A stretch of DNA of 64,000 nucleotides from assembly GCA_018268255.1 (NCBI GenBank), contig JAFDWX010000004.1, forward strand, positions 310,001-374,000, given 5' to 3'. Under the pieces are notes generated by a model, which was not told the DNA's origin, did no database searches, and saw nothing but the letters and a program-made list of their open reading frames with translations. Source of the stretch: Armatimonadota bacterium. GTDB taxonomy: Bacteria; Armatimonadota; Fimbriimonadia; Fimbriimonadales; Fimbriimonadaceae. Shown here one piece after another: positions 36,019-45,027 of this stretch (position 1 is the stretch's first letter; each line of letters begins with the position of its first letter). The translations under genes and the position numbers were made by a program.

Positions 36019-36747
36019 TTGTCTGAATCCCAGCCCCACTACAAGCGAGTCCTCTTAAAAATCAGTGGCGAAGCCTTGGCCGGAGATGCCGGTTTTGGCC
36101 TCGATCCGACCGCCATCAACACCATTGCTCAAGAAATTCTCTCCGTCCACAACTTCGGCGTCGATACTGCCGTCGTGGTCGGGGGAGGCAACTTCATTCG
36201 GGGAGGGATTTTCTCCGCTACAGGATCGATCGACCGCACCACGGCCGACCAAATGGGCATGATGGGCACAGTCATCAATGCGCTGGCCCTTCAAAGCGCA
36301 ATCGAACGACTCGGAACACCCGTTCGAGTTCAATCGGCCATCGCTGTGAATCAAGTCGCCGAGAGCTTCATCAAGCGAAGAGCCGTGAGGCACCTCGAAA
36401 AGGGTCGAGTGGTGGTGTTCGCGGCGGGAACCGGCAACCCATACTTCTCCACCGACACTGCTGCAGCACTGAGAGCGTTGGAAATTGGGGCGGATGTCCT
36501 CATCAAGGCAACCAGCGTGGATGGTGTGTATAACAAGGACCCGCGAAAGCACTCCGATGCGGTTCGATACACCACCCTGGGCTATACCGAGGCCATCACC
36601 AACCGACTCGCGGTGATGGATATGACCGCATTTACGTTGTGTAGAGAAAACGAACTACCCATCATCGTGTTAGACTTGAACCAAAACGGTGCGATGGTCG
36701 CTGCGCTCAATGGCGAGCCCGTCGGCACCCTTGTCGCAGGTGAATAA
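36019..36747 (+). CDS. pyrH: UMP kinase
   Basis: 242 residues. Phosphorylates UMP to UDP; bacterial amino-acid-kinase fold hexamer. Seen are LLKISGEALAG, VVGGGNFIRG, and the ATP-binding region KATSVDGVYNKDPRK. The start is TTG at 36019, fixed by AAGGAG (36003-36008) ten bases upstream and by the family N-terminus. It is first of pyrH-frr-uppS. Confidence 0.97.
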   Translation: MSESQPHYKRVLLKISGEALAGDAGFGLDPTAINTIAQEILSVHNFGVDTAVVVGGGNFIRGGIFSATGSIDRTTADQMGMMGTVINALALQSAIERLGTPVRVQSAIAVNQVAESFIKRRAVRHLEKGRVVVFAAGTGNPYFSTDTAAALRALEIGADVLIKATSVDGVYNKDPRKHSDAVRYTTLGYTEAITNRLAVMDMTAFTLCRENELPIIVLDLNQNGAMVAALNGEPVGTLVAGE

Positions 36748-36749
36748 CC

Positions 36750-37304
36750 ATGGAAGAGCTTTATCAAGACGCCGAACGACGCATGAAGCACGCGATTGAG
36801 GTCATGGTCCATGACTTCCAGACCATTCGAACCGGACGTGCCAACCCGATTGTTCTCGAGCGAGTTCACGTCGAATACTACGGCGCCGAGACTCCGCTGA
36901 ACCAAATCGCCAACATCAACATCACCGATCCGCGCCAGCTGACTATTCAGCCCTACGAAAAGAACATGCTCGGCGTAATCGAAAAGGCCATTCTCAAAAG
37001 CGATCTCGGCATCACCCCGACCAACGATGGAACCGCGATTCGCCTGAACTTTCCGCCGATGTCCGAAGATCGCAGAAAGGAGATGGTGAAACAGGTCAAT
37101 CATCGTTCTGAGCAGGCGATCATCGCCGTTCGAAACGTCCGCCGAGACGCGATCGAGCATGCCAAGACTAAGCAGAAGAACAAAGAGATCAGCGAAGACG
37201 ATCTGAAAGCATTCGAAGCGAAGATTCAAAAACTCACCGACAAGTATGTGGAAGAGTCCCACGCGGTGAGCAAGAAGAAAGACGCGGAACTGATGGAAGT
37301 CTGA
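36750..37304 (+). CDS. frr: Ribosome recycling factor
   Basis: 184 residues, full length. Splits post-termination ribosomes with EF-G. The typical N-terminal helix (DAERRMKHAIEVMVHDFQTIRTGRANP, in outline) and the C-terminal helices with RDAIEHAK and EDDLKAFEAKIQKLTDKYVE are clear. The ATG at 36750 is two bases after the pyrH stop, with AGGTGA inside the end of pyrH as a likely binding site. pyrH-frr is a conserved bacterial pair. Confidence 0.97.
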   Translation: MEELYQDAERRMKHAIEVMVHDFQTIRTGRANPIVLERVHVEYYGAETPLNQIANINITDPRQLTIQPYEKNMLGVIEKAILKSDLGITPTNDGTAIRLNFPPMSEDRRKEMVKQVNHRSEQAIIAVRNVRRDAIEHAKTKQKNKEISEDDLKAFEAKIQKLTDKYVEESHAVSKKKDAELMEV

Positions 37305-37308
37305 AGCT

Positions 37309-38076
37309 GTGGCGGTGAGTTCTATGCCAGGCACACAACTCAATTCGGTCCAAACGGCGGCATTGAGTGCGGGGATCGATTTGGACGCTTTGCCGACCCA
37401 CGTCGCCATCATCATGGATGGCAATGGACGGTGGGCTAAGTCCCGGGGATTGGCTCGCCTGTTGGGCCATCGAGAAGGTTACAAAACTCTGCGGTCGGTA
37501 TTGCTGAACGCCAGCGAGTTGGGCATCAAATATCTCACGGTGTATGCATTTTCCGCGGAGAATTGGCGGCGGCCCAAGGATGAAGTCGATGGGCTGATGG
37601 CTCTCATCGAACGCGCGGCTCGAGATGAGCTCCGGGTCATGCACCGAAACAACGTCAAAGTCCGAGTCGCGGGACGAATGGACGACGTTCCTACTTCTCT
37701 TCGCAACGCGTTGGAAGACGGGATCCAAACAACCCAGCACAACACGGGAATCGTATTTACGCTCGCCGTGAACTACGGAGGCCGCGCGGAAATCGTCGAT
37801 GCGATCCGGGACATTGTAGCAACCGGAACGGAGCCCGAAGATGTCACGGAAGAACTCGTCGCCGCCCACCTCTACAATCCCGATATTCCAGACCCGGATC
37901 TGATGATTCGTACAGCGGGAGAAATGCGCTGGAGCAACTTCCTCATTTGGCAGGCTGCTTACGCAGAACTGTTTGTAACAGACGTTTCCTGGCCGGAATT
38001 TGGTCTGAAGCAACTGCTTTCCGGAGTCGCGGCATTCCAGCACCGAACAAGAAAGTTCGGCGGCCTGACCGAGTAA
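37309..38076 (+). CDS. uppS: Undecaprenyl diphosphate synthase (cis-prenyltransferase)
   Basis: 255 residues. Builds the C55 lipid carrier for cell-wall synthesis from FPP and IPP. Seen are HVAIIMDGNGRWAK with catalytic Asp, YAFSAENW, and the C-terminal LMIRTAGEMRWSNFLIWQ. The start is GTG at 37309 just after frr; an internal ATG five codons on is also possible. The gene is often next to frr. Ends pyrH-frr-uppS, before a hairpin. Confidence 0.96.
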   Translation: MAVSSMPGTQLNSVQTAALSAGIDLDALPTHVAIIMDGNGRWAKSRGLARLLGHREGYKTLRSVLLNASELGIKYLTVYAFSAENWRRPKDEVDGLMALIERAARDELRVMHRNNVKVRVAGRMDDVPTSLRNALEDGIQTTQHNTGIVFTLAVNYGGRAEIVDAIRDIVATGTEPEDVTEELVAAHLYNPDIPDPDLMIRTAGEMRWSNFLIWQAAYAELFVTDVSWPEFGLKQLLSGVAAFQHRTRKFGGLTE

Positions 38077-38094
38077 CTGCTCATCCGAGCAGTT
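38075..38094 (+). terminator. Hairpin after uppS
   Basis: Perfect 8-bp stem AACTGCTC/GAGCAGTT with ATCC loop, overlapping the uppS stop; only a short TTT tail at the 3' side, with another TTTT at 38102-38105. Confidence 0.6.
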
Positions 38095-38153
38095 TGGCAG
38101 TCGTTTTCCCGCCCGACGTGCGGTGAGGTCGATGTGGGGCGCTGAGTCGATGC

Positions 38154-38771
38154 CTACTGCCCGTTTTGTTCGAGCCGATCAATCAGCTTCCGTTGCATGA
38201 CCGACATCGTCAAGTCACTTCGGGTGCGCTCAATAACGGCTCGAAGGGCATCGCACGTCCGCCTCAGGCCACCCGTAACGCCATCGGGATAGTCAAAGGT
38301 GATCAGGTCGTCGTAGATGGTCTCCATGGATACGAGCAGCCGTTCCGCCTCCACTATGTTTCCGGCACGCATTTCATCAAGCAGAAACCGCCTGATTTCG
38401 CTGGCGGCCTCGCCCATGCCGTTGAGATAGCTGGTCACTTGAACACCAAGGTCGTCGATGCTTGGGAGCGGACGATTCTGGGCCATCGCCACTACCGCAG
38501 CAGCCTCGACCATTTCCTTTTCGGCATCCTGCAGGTAGCCGGCATACAGGACTTCCGGATGGTCGACGCTCTTCTCGCGGGCGACGCGGGCGAGTTCTCG
38601 CGCTTGGGCTAAGAGGGCTTCCGCCTCCGGATACTGCCTTCGATGGACGTGCCGAATGGACTTGGAACTCGTCTGAATCACTTGGCGAGACGCGGAAAGG
38701 GCACCTTCTCGCGCCGCATGGATTTGATCAATCCGAGGGCGGATCGATTCAACAATTTCATCCCAAGTCAT
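38154..38771 (-). CDS. Translin-family protein
   Basis: 205 residues, all-helical, matching the translin/TRAX family known mainly from eukaryotes and archaea, which bind or cut RNA and single-stranded DNA as ring oligomers. Matching blocks: REGALSASRQVIQTSSKSIRHVHR (about 21-44), HPEVLYAGYLQDAEKEMVEA (71-90), LPSIDDLGV (102-110), and ITFDYPDGVTGGLRRTCD (157-174). Acidic residues Glu86 and Glu89 in KEMVEA lie where TRAX-type nuclease acids occur, so activity is possible. The ATG overlaps the RadC-family stop as ATGA, the last gene of leuS-lipoprotein-radC-translin. The family call is confident; nuclease activity is inference. Confidence 0.82.
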   Translation of the reverse strand: MTWDEIVESIRPRIDQIHAAREGALSASRQVIQTSSKSIRHVHRRQYPEAEALLAQARELARVAREKSVDHPEVLYAGYLQDAEKEMVEAAAVVAMAQNRPLPSIDDLGVQVTSYLNGMGEAASEIRRFLLDEMRAGNIVEAERLLVSMETIYDDLITFDYPDGVTGGLRRTCDALRAVIERTRSDLTMSVMQRKLIDRLEQNGQ

Positions 38772-39433
38772 ACAAGTTTTTTCCTTTTCAAGCTAACAAA
38801 TTCGTGGTGGCCGACTACTACATGGTCCCGTACGGGAATATCGAGCGTTTCGCCGATGGCCATGAGTTTGAGGGTCAGATCGATATCCTCTGGGCTCGGA
38901 GTGGGATCTCCGCTGGGATGATTATGCACGACGATGATACTCGCGGCACCCTCACGGATTGCCTCCCGAAACACCTCTCGCGGGCCGACGATCGACATGT
39001 TGATCGTGCCCTTGTGGATGGTGCGGATGCCGATGACACCATTTTTCGAGTTGAGAAGCAAGGCGCAAAAGTGCTCCTGCGGTTCATCGGCAAGGTAGCT
39101 AAACAACTTGAAGACATCGTCGGGGCCGCTAATCGTGCGAAGCTCACCTTTGGCGCTGAGGCCTGAGCGTCTTCCGAGTTCTATACAGCAGAGCAGCCGA
39201 AGGGCTTCATATTCATCCAAGTGGCCAAGTTCCTTGAGGTCTGCGGTGCCCAGGTTCCCCAAGTTATTGATCCCATACCGGCGCAACATCGCCCGAGCAA
39301 GATCCTCTTTCTCTCGACAATCATCGGGACCGTCACCCAACGCGATCGACAAGAGGTCGGTGGGCACAGCACCGCGAATTCCCATGCGGACGAGCCGGTC
39401 GAGCGGTGTCGCCTCCCCTGAGCCGGGCTCCAT
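38768..39433 (-). CDS. radC: RadC-family JAMM protein
   Basis: 221 residues. An N-terminal helix-hairpin-helix region (about 1-95) is followed by the JAMM/MPN metal domain: Glu120 and HNHPSGDPTPSPEDID with His170, His172, Ser174 and Asp183, the complete metal-site set. RadC proteins were once linked to DNA repair, but their function is unresolved. It starts at TAATG, overlapping the upstream lipoprotein stop by one base, and overlaps the translin gene by four, so the trio is tightly coupled. Confidence 0.93.
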   Translation of the reverse strand: MEPGSGEATPLDRLVRMGIRGAVPTDLLSIALGDGPDDCREKEDLARAMLRRYGINNLGNLGTADLKELGHLDEYEALRLLCCIELGRRSGLSAKGELRTISGPDDVFKLFSYLADEPQEHFCALLLNSKNGVIGIRTIHKGTINMSIVGPREVFREAIREGAASIIVVHNHPSGDPTPSPEDIDLTLKLMAIGETLDIPVRDHVVVGHHEFVSLKRKKLV

Positions 39434-40074
39434 TATCGACTTCCCTCGGCCATCTTGACGAGATCTTGGAGCTCAGTCAACCGTGGATTTCCTGGAGCCA
39501 GTTTCAGGCCCTCGGCAATCTCGGCTTTGGCGAGGTCAACTTCCTTGGTTTGGATGTGAGCAGAAGCTAGTACTTCAAAAATCTCCGCACTGTTCTTGTT
39601 TAACTTCAGGGCTTCGTTGGCAGACTGGGCCGCCTCTTCGAACTTGTTCAAGCCCAACTGGGCTCGAGCGAGTTCGAGAGACAAGTAAGATGCGACTTCT
39701 CGATCTTCAGAGTTTTTGAGGTTCAGTTCCCATCCATCGCGAGTATCGGTCAGCAGCTTGATGACCGCATCATGGTCTTTCAAAGCATTATCGATCTTGG
39801 CTGCGCCTAGGGCCAGAGCTCCATTTCGGGGTCGAAACGCCAGCATCGACTTAAACAAAGCTCGAGCACGGATCAATGCATTCTTCTGCTCTTCCGAGAG
39901 GAGCTCGCCGGCTGCCGCCGCTTCCAAGGGTGCTTTCGAAAGCAGCTTGGCATCCGCTAGGGTACGGTTGTACTCATCCGAAGTGATGATGACCCGAAGT
40001 TCGTTCGGGTCGTCCTTTCCACATCCGACCAAAACCAGACAAGCTATACACCCAATGACCGTGCTAGTTCGCAA
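39433..40074 (-). CDS. TPR-containing lipoprotein
   Basis: 213 residues. Signal peptide with lipobox VLVGC (Cys18). The rest is helical with TPR-like repeats (ASYLSLELARAQLGLNKFEEAAQSANEALKLN and AEIFEVLASAHIQTKEVDLAKAEIAEGLKLAP, in outline). Probably an envelope-anchored scaffold. It overlaps the 3' end of leuS by 11 nt, so translation is likely coupled. Function unknown. Confidence 0.8.
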   Translation of the reverse strand: MRTSTVIGCIACLVLVGCGKDDPNELRVIITSDEYNRTLADAKLLSKAPLEAAAAGELLSEEQKNALIRARALFKSMLAFRPRNGALALGAAKIDNALKDHDAVIKLLTDTRDGWELNLKNSEDREVASYLSLELARAQLGLNKFEEAAQSANEALKLNKNSAEIFEVLASAHIQTKEVDLAKAEIAEGLKLAPGNPRLTELQDLVKMAEGSR

Positions 40075-42739
40075 CGATATTCACCAATTTGTCTGGAATC
40101 ACGATAACCTTGCGGATCGTTTTCCCATCCAGCTGCGCTTGTACTCCGCCTAGTTCCTTGGCACTCGCTTCCAGATCTGATTGGGTGCTGCCCGCCGAAG
40201 TCTCGAAGGTTCCCCGCAATTTGCCGTTCACTTGAACAGCTATCGTCACGCTGTCCTCTTTGGCCAATTCGGGGTCACCTTGTGGCCATTCGGACTGGTA
40301 TGTGAATCCAGTTCGCCCAAGCATCTCCGTCCAAATCTCATCTGCCGAGAAAGGCGCGAACGGGCTGAGAACGAGAACCACGGTCTCGAGCGCCTCACTC
40401 AGGGCGATGTCGAGTTCCCCGCTGCCATCGGTGGATTTCAGCAAGTCGGTGACGCTGTTCAGGAAGATCATCATCGACGAGATCGCTGTATTGAACGCGA
40501 ACTTCTCGACATCCTGGGTTACCTTCAAGATGAGCTGATGGGTGCATCGACGAATCTTCAGCGCGTCGGGATCGGAAACCGATTCGATCGAGTGCTTCCA
40601 ACCAGGTTTCCACCGAGCCTGGTTATCGCTGACCAGTTTGAATACTCTGCTCAAGAATCGGGTTGCGCCTTGCATCCCCTCATTCGACCACTGGACCTCC
40701 GCGTCAAATGGGGCGACAAACAGCTCGTACACTCTCAGCGCGTCCGCGCCGTATTGGTCGACGGCCTCTTCGGGAGTCACGACATTTCCCTTGGATTTGC
40801 TCATTCGAGCCCAGCGCCAAAGCAGGTCCTCCTCCGGTATTTCCTTGGCCTCCGCAAAGCTGATCAGGATGCCTTCATCCCCGACATCCAAGGTCTCGCC
40901 TTCGCGGGGTTTGCGGTACGGCGTCATGGCCAGAACCTGGCCCTGGTTTTCCAATCGGGCAAAGGGCTCTTTTACGCTCACCAAACCGAGATCATAGAAA
41001 ACCTTGGTCCAGAATCGGGCGTACAGAAGGTGCATGACCGCATGTTCGGCGCCGCCGACATAACAGTCCACGGGCATCCAGTAGTCTGCTCTGGCCTTGT
41101 CCCATGCCGATTCCTCGTTGTGTGGGTCGCAGAACCTTAGGAAGTACCACGATGAGCACGCAAATCCACCCATCGTGTCGGTCTCACGCCGGGCCAAGGT
41201 GCCATCGGGACCCGTGGTGTTCACGAAGTCCGGAATGGCCGCCAAGGGCGACCGGCCGTCTTCCGTCGGCTCGTAATTCTCAACGTCCGGCAGCATCACA
41301 GGCAACAAGTCGTCCGGAACGGGATCCTGGTGGCCATCTTTGTCGTAGGTGACGGGAATCGGACATCCCCAATACCGCTGACGGCTGATCAGCCAGTCAC
41401 GAAGCTTGTAGTTGACCTTGCGTTCCCCAATTCCCAGAGCCTCGATCCATTCGCCCAGTTGCTGCTGCGCCTCTGACACGGATTTGCCCGTGTACTCACC
41501 CGAGTTGATCAAAACACCATCTTTGGATTCGAACGCCTTGCCTTGAGCCTTCAGTGCCTCAACTTCTTCCACGCGGTCGATCGCCGGTGCTCCGACTGGG
41601 ATGATCTCGATGCCGTAACGAGTTGCAAAATCAAAGTCCCTCTGGTCCCCTCCAGGCACGGCCATGATGGCGCCCGTTCCGTAGCCCATCAAAACGTAGT
41701 CGGCCAGATAGATTGGGACCGGTTTGCCGGTTGCGGGATTGATCGCGTGGTAGCCGGTGAAGACGCCGGTCTTCTCACGACCTTCCGCTTGGCGACTGAT
41801 GTCCGAAAGAGCAGCAGCTTGGGCGCGATAGGCTTCCATCGCCTGCGCAGAATCGCTCGGTGCATGCTTGAGCAGAGTCTTCACCACGGGGTGCTCTGGC
41901 GCAAGGACGCAGAAGGTCATCCCAAAAATAGTGTCGATGCGCGTCGTAAAGACCCGGAAAGTCAAGTTAGGGGCATGCGAATCCGAGTCCAAATCCACAC
42001 GGTGATCGCCGTTCCCCAAGCCTGGACCGGAGATCCGCATTTCGAACTCGACACCCTCGCTCCGGCCAATCCAATTTCGCTGCATGGCCTTGATTCCTTC
42101 CGGCCAATTCAGGTCGTCCAAATCATCCAACAGGCGTTGGGCATATGAAGTAATTCTGAAAAACCATTGGGGAATCGCCCGCTTCTCGACGGGGGTTCCG
42201 CAACGCTCGCACAACCCACCGACAACTTCCTCGTTCGCCAGGGCCGTCTTGTCTTTGGGACACCAATTCACCTCGGCATTGGCACGAAACGCCAAATCCT
42301 TCTCGTATAGCTTCTTGAAAAGCCACTGGGTCCATCGATAGTAACTAGGTTCTGAGCTAAAGAAGCTGCGCGACCAGTCATAGCTGATCCCAATCAGATC
42401 CATCTGGCGATGGTAGGTTTCACCGTACTCCTGGATCATCGGCCATGGATGTCGCTTGCGCTTGATCGCCTCATTTTCCGCAGGCAATCCAAATGCGTCA
42501 AATCCCATCGGATGCAGGACGTTATAACCCTGCATGTACTTCATCCTGCAAATAACATCCGTGGGAACGTAGTTCTTGCAGTGCCCGACGCTTAGCCCTG
42601 CGCCGCTCGGATATGGAAAGAAGTCAAGCCCGTAAAACTTCGGGCGTGATGCGTCCTCTCTGGTGCGGAAAAGATCGACCTCTTTCCATTTTTGACGCCA
42701 TTTTGGTTCAAATGTAGCAGGTTCGTAACGTTCGGGCAT
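40064..42739 (-). CDS. leuS: Leucyl-tRNA synthetase
   Basis: 891 residues from the ATG at 42739 (MPERYEPATFEPKWRQ is the family start; the frame opens further upstream to 42820 with unlikely sequence). Class I synthetase charging tRNA-Leu. The HIGH-like motif reads SVGHCKNY in PSGAGLSVGHCKNYVPTD; KMSKS reads RMSKSKGN. A connective editing domain lies between, with FTTRIDTIFGMTFC and GTGAIMAVPGGDQRD. WCPKDKTALANEEV and the zinc Cys cluster CERCG are present. It heads the operon continuing into the TPR lipoprotein, radC and translin genes. TACAAA seven bases before the ATG may be a leaderless -10. Confidence 0.97.
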   Translation of the reverse strand: MPERYEPATFEPKWRQKWKEVDLFRTREDASRPKFYGLDFFPYPSGAGLSVGHCKNYVPTDVICRMKYMQGYNVLHPMGFDAFGLPAENEAIKRKRHPWPMIQEYGETYHRQMDLIGISYDWSRSFFSSEPSYYRWTQWLFKKLYEKDLAFRANAEVNWCPKDKTALANEEVVGGLCERCGTPVEKRAIPQWFFRITSYAQRLLDDLDDLNWPEGIKAMQRNWIGRSEGVEFEMRISGPGLGNGDHRVDLDSDSHAPNLTFRVFTTRIDTIFGMTFCVLAPEHPVVKTLLKHAPSDSAQAMEAYRAQAAALSDISRQAEGREKTGVFTGYHAINPATGKPVPIYLADYVLMGYGTGAIMAVPGGDQRDFDFATRYGIEIIPVGAPAIDRVEEVEALKAQGKAFESKDGVLINSGEYTGKSVSEAQQQLGEWIEALGIGERKVNYKLRDWLISRQRYWGCPIPVTYDKDGHQDPVPDDLLPVMLPDVENYEPTEDGRSPLAAIPDFVNTTGPDGTLARRETDTMGGFACSSWYFLRFCDPHNEESAWDKARADYWMPVDCYVGGAEHAVMHLLYARFWTKVFYDLGLVSVKEPFARLENQGQVLAMTPYRKPREGETLDVGDEGILISFAEAKEIPEEDLLWRWARMSKSKGNVVTPEEAVDQYGADALRVYELFVAPFDAEVQWSNEGMQGATRFLSRVFKLVSDNQARWKPGWKHSIESVSDPDALKIRRCTHQLILKVTQDVEKFAFNTAISSMMIFLNSVTDLLKSTDGSGELDIALSEALETVVLVLSPFAPFSADEIWTEMLGRTGFTYQSEWPQGDPELAKEDSVTIAVQVNGKLRGTFETSAGSTQSDLEASAKELGGVQAQLDGKTIRKVIVIPDKLVNIVAN

Positions 42740-42805
42740 TGACTTGTTTGTACCCCAGCCGGGGTTCCCTCCATAGGGGATCGGGTACCCTAGCAGGCGG
42801 TCAAA

Positions 42806-44134
42806 ATGAGCGCAGTTCACCCAACTCCAACCGTACTTTCCGACCTCATCAGCCGCGTCCAGAACAAGACTGCCAAAGTTGCAGTTGTCGGCCTCGGCTA
42901 TGTCGGTCTTCCGTTCGCGGTGGAGAAGGCCAAAGTAGGGTACTCGGTCCTAGGGATCGACCAAAACCCAATCCGAGCAGACAAGGTGAACCGTGGAGAG
43001 AATTTCATCGGCGATGTGGATGATGCCGAACTCCTGGAGCTGACTCAGAAAGGCCTGATCCAAGCAGTCACTACGTTCGATGCTCTTCCCGATTGCGATG
43101 TCATTGTGATCTGCGTCCCGACGCCTCTGACCAAGAATCTGACGCCAGACCTTCAGTACGTGGAGAACGTCACTCGGCGCATCAGCCACTATTTGCGGCC
43201 CGGTCAACTCATCAGCTTAGAATCAACCACCTATCCAGGGACCACCGAAGAGGTCATGCAGCCGATTCTGGAATCGACGGGACTCAAGGCTGATGTCGAC
43301 TTCTTCTTGGCGCACTCTCCTGAGCGCGTCGATCCGGGCAACCAACGGTACACCACCAAGAACACCCATAAGGTGGTGGGGGGCGTTGGACCAAACTCGC
43401 TCGAAGCTGCCCGAGAATTCTATTCTCAGACCATTCTAAACGTTGTTCCTGTGAATTCCGCCAAAGCCGCCGAACTTACAAAGGTATTCGAAAACACCTT
43501 TCGGGCAGTCAACATCGCTCTGGTCAACGAGCTTTGCCAACTGTGCGACCGAATGAATCTCGATGTTTGGGAAGTTCTGGATGCATCCTTCACCAAACCT
43601 TTCGGAATCATGCCGTTTTATCCGGGTCCAGGAGTTGGCGGTCACTGCATCCCGATCGATCCGCACTATCTGGAATGGAAGGCCAAAGAACTCAATTTCA
43701 ACACGGAGTTCATTGCCTTGGCCGGAAGAATCAACCGGTCGATGCCGGAATTCACAGTCGATAAGGCGGCGCGAGTTCTCAACGACTCTGGCAAAGCCCT
43801 TTCGAGATCACGTATCGTGATGCTGGGCATCGCCTACAAGGCTGATCTCGACGACTGGAGAGAATCACCCGCGTTGGAAGTTCTGGAGCATCTGGAGGCG
43901 CGCGGTGCCAGCGTTGATGTCGTGGATTCTTGGGTCTCGCATTTTGAGAATAAAGGCAAGGAGTACCATACGGTACCGATGTCTGACGAGCTGATCCGAT
44001 CCGCCGATCTTGTCGTGATCACCACGAACCACAAATCAGTCGATTACGGAAAGATCGTCGAACTTTCATCAGCGATCCTGGACACCCGAAATGCCTGCAA
44101 GGGCCTCGTCGGAAACAACATCGTGCGGCTCTAG
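42806..44134 (+). CDS. UDP-N-acetylglucosamine/UDP-glucose 6-dehydrogenase
   Basis: 442 residues. Oxidises a UDP-sugar at C6 to the uronic acid for surface polysaccharide. The Rossmann motif VVGLGYVGLPFA, the catalytic Cys in GVGGHCIPIDP and the C-terminal UDP-binding domain are present; ESTTYPGTTEE and HSPERVDPGN fit the WbpA/TviB/VipA branch acting on UDP-HexNAc, more than plain UDP-glucose dehydrogenase. Divergent from leuS. No other polysaccharide gene is adjacent. Confidence 0.9.
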   Translation: MSAVHPTPTVLSDLISRVQNKTAKVAVVGLGYVGLPFAVEKAKVGYSVLGIDQNPIRADKVNRGENFIGDVDDAELLELTQKGLIQAVTTFDALPDCDVIVICVPTPLTKNLTPDLQYVENVTRRISHYLRPGQLISLESTTYPGTTEEVMQPILESTGLKADVDFFLAHSPERVDPGNQRYTTKNTHKVVGGVGPNSLEAAREFYSQTILNVVPVNSAKAAELTKVFENTFRAVNIALVNELCQLCDRMNLDVWEVLDASFTKPFGIMPFYPGPGVGGHCIPIDPHYLEWKAKELNFNTEFIALAGRINRSMPEFTVDKAARVLNDSGKALSRSRIVMLGIAYKADLDDWRESPALEVLEHLEARGASVDVVDSWVSHFENKGKEYHTVPMSDELIRSADLVVITTNHKSVDYGKIVELSSAILDTRNACKGLVGNNIVRL

Positions 44135-44213
44135 CCCTGGAAAGATTGCCCGTTTTGTCATCAAACTGAACGAAAGCGTGGTAATGTGCGTTTTCCTGGT
44201 GAAGGTTTGAGAG

Positions 44214-45020
44214 ATGAAGAAGGCATTTACACTCATTGAGTTGCTAGTGGTCATCGCGATCATCGCGATCTTGGCTGCAATTTTGTTCCCGGTGTTCGCT
44301 CAGGCAAAGTTGGCTGCCAAGCAGACAAAGTCGCTAGCCCAAATGCGCCAGCTTGCTGCTGCTGTGATGATGTACGCAGGGGACAATGATGACTGCTTTG
44401 TTCCGGCGTCCATGCGATCGACTGACACGACAGTATCCCCAAGGATTTGGACCGAAGGTTTAGGGCCGTACGTTAAGAATGACGAGCTTTTTGTCGCTCC
44501 TGATTCAGGTGGTGCGGCCGCCACGTCTTGGGCAAATCGGCATCAGCAAAGCGTGGGCTACAGCGATGCTACCGGCTATGACCCCAACTCCACGGCTCAA
44601 CCCGGAGCCGCTCCTGCGGGAACCGAAGGATTTGCCTCTGTTGCGACGTTTTCGAACTTGGAGGAAACTCCGAAGGTCGGCTTGTTCGCCGTCACCGCCA
44701 ATGCACCCAAAGGCGTCACGACAACCAAACACCGTGGTTACGTGTTCAATCCCTATAACGGCAAGAACTCGCCAGATAACGATTATGCCAAGGGACTGCC
44801 GATGATCTCCGACCGGGACCTGATTACAACGACTGGAGACATTAACTACCCGACCTCCCCAAGTCTTTCGGCGGGAGCGCTCAAGCCGATCTATGCAAGG
44901 TTCGGTTCGGACAATAAGAACGGCGGACGCACGCCCGTCATCTTCGCAGACGGACACACCAAGGTGTATAGCGCCGTACAACTAAACGCATACGGCGCCG
45001 TTACCTGGCGATTCCGCTAA
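44214..45020 (+). CDS. Type II/IV pseudopilin-like secreted protein with FADGH motif
   Basis: 268 residues. A class III signal MKKAFTLIELLVVIAIIAILAAILFPVFAQA with the prepilin cleavage after the first residues and Glu+5 (FTLIE) puts it in the prepilin-type N-methylation family. The C-terminal IFADGHTKVY corresponds to the H-X9-DG-type end common in Planctomycetes and Armatimonadota pseudopilins. An extended -10 (TGGTAATG) lies around 44180-44187. The prepilin peptidase is not in the window; PilB/PilT at 4.5-8.9 kb could act on such proteins. Confidence 0.9.
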   Translation: MKKAFTLIELLVVIAIIAILAAILFPVFAQAKLAAKQTKSLAQMRQLAAAVMMYAGDNDDCFVPASMRSTDTTVSPRIWTEGLGPYVKNDELFVAPDSGGAAATSWANRHQQSVGYSDATGYDPNSTAQPGAAPAGTEGFASVATFSNLEETPKVGLFAVTANAPKGVTTTKHRGYVFNPYNGKNSPDNDYAKGLPMISDRDLITTTGDINYPTSPSLSAGALKPIYARFGSDNKNGGRTPVIFADGHTKVYSAVQLNAYGAVTWRFR

Positions 45021-45027
45021 CTCCTCC

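Noticed and set aside
36582-38043. Minus-strand open frames over pyrH-frr-uppS
   Set aside because: They mirror three conserved genes and show no protein-family features.
40181-41140. Plus-strand open frame of 319 codons inside leuS
   Set aside because: Antisense to a universally conserved synthetase; sequence rich in Arg, Val and His typical of shadow frames.
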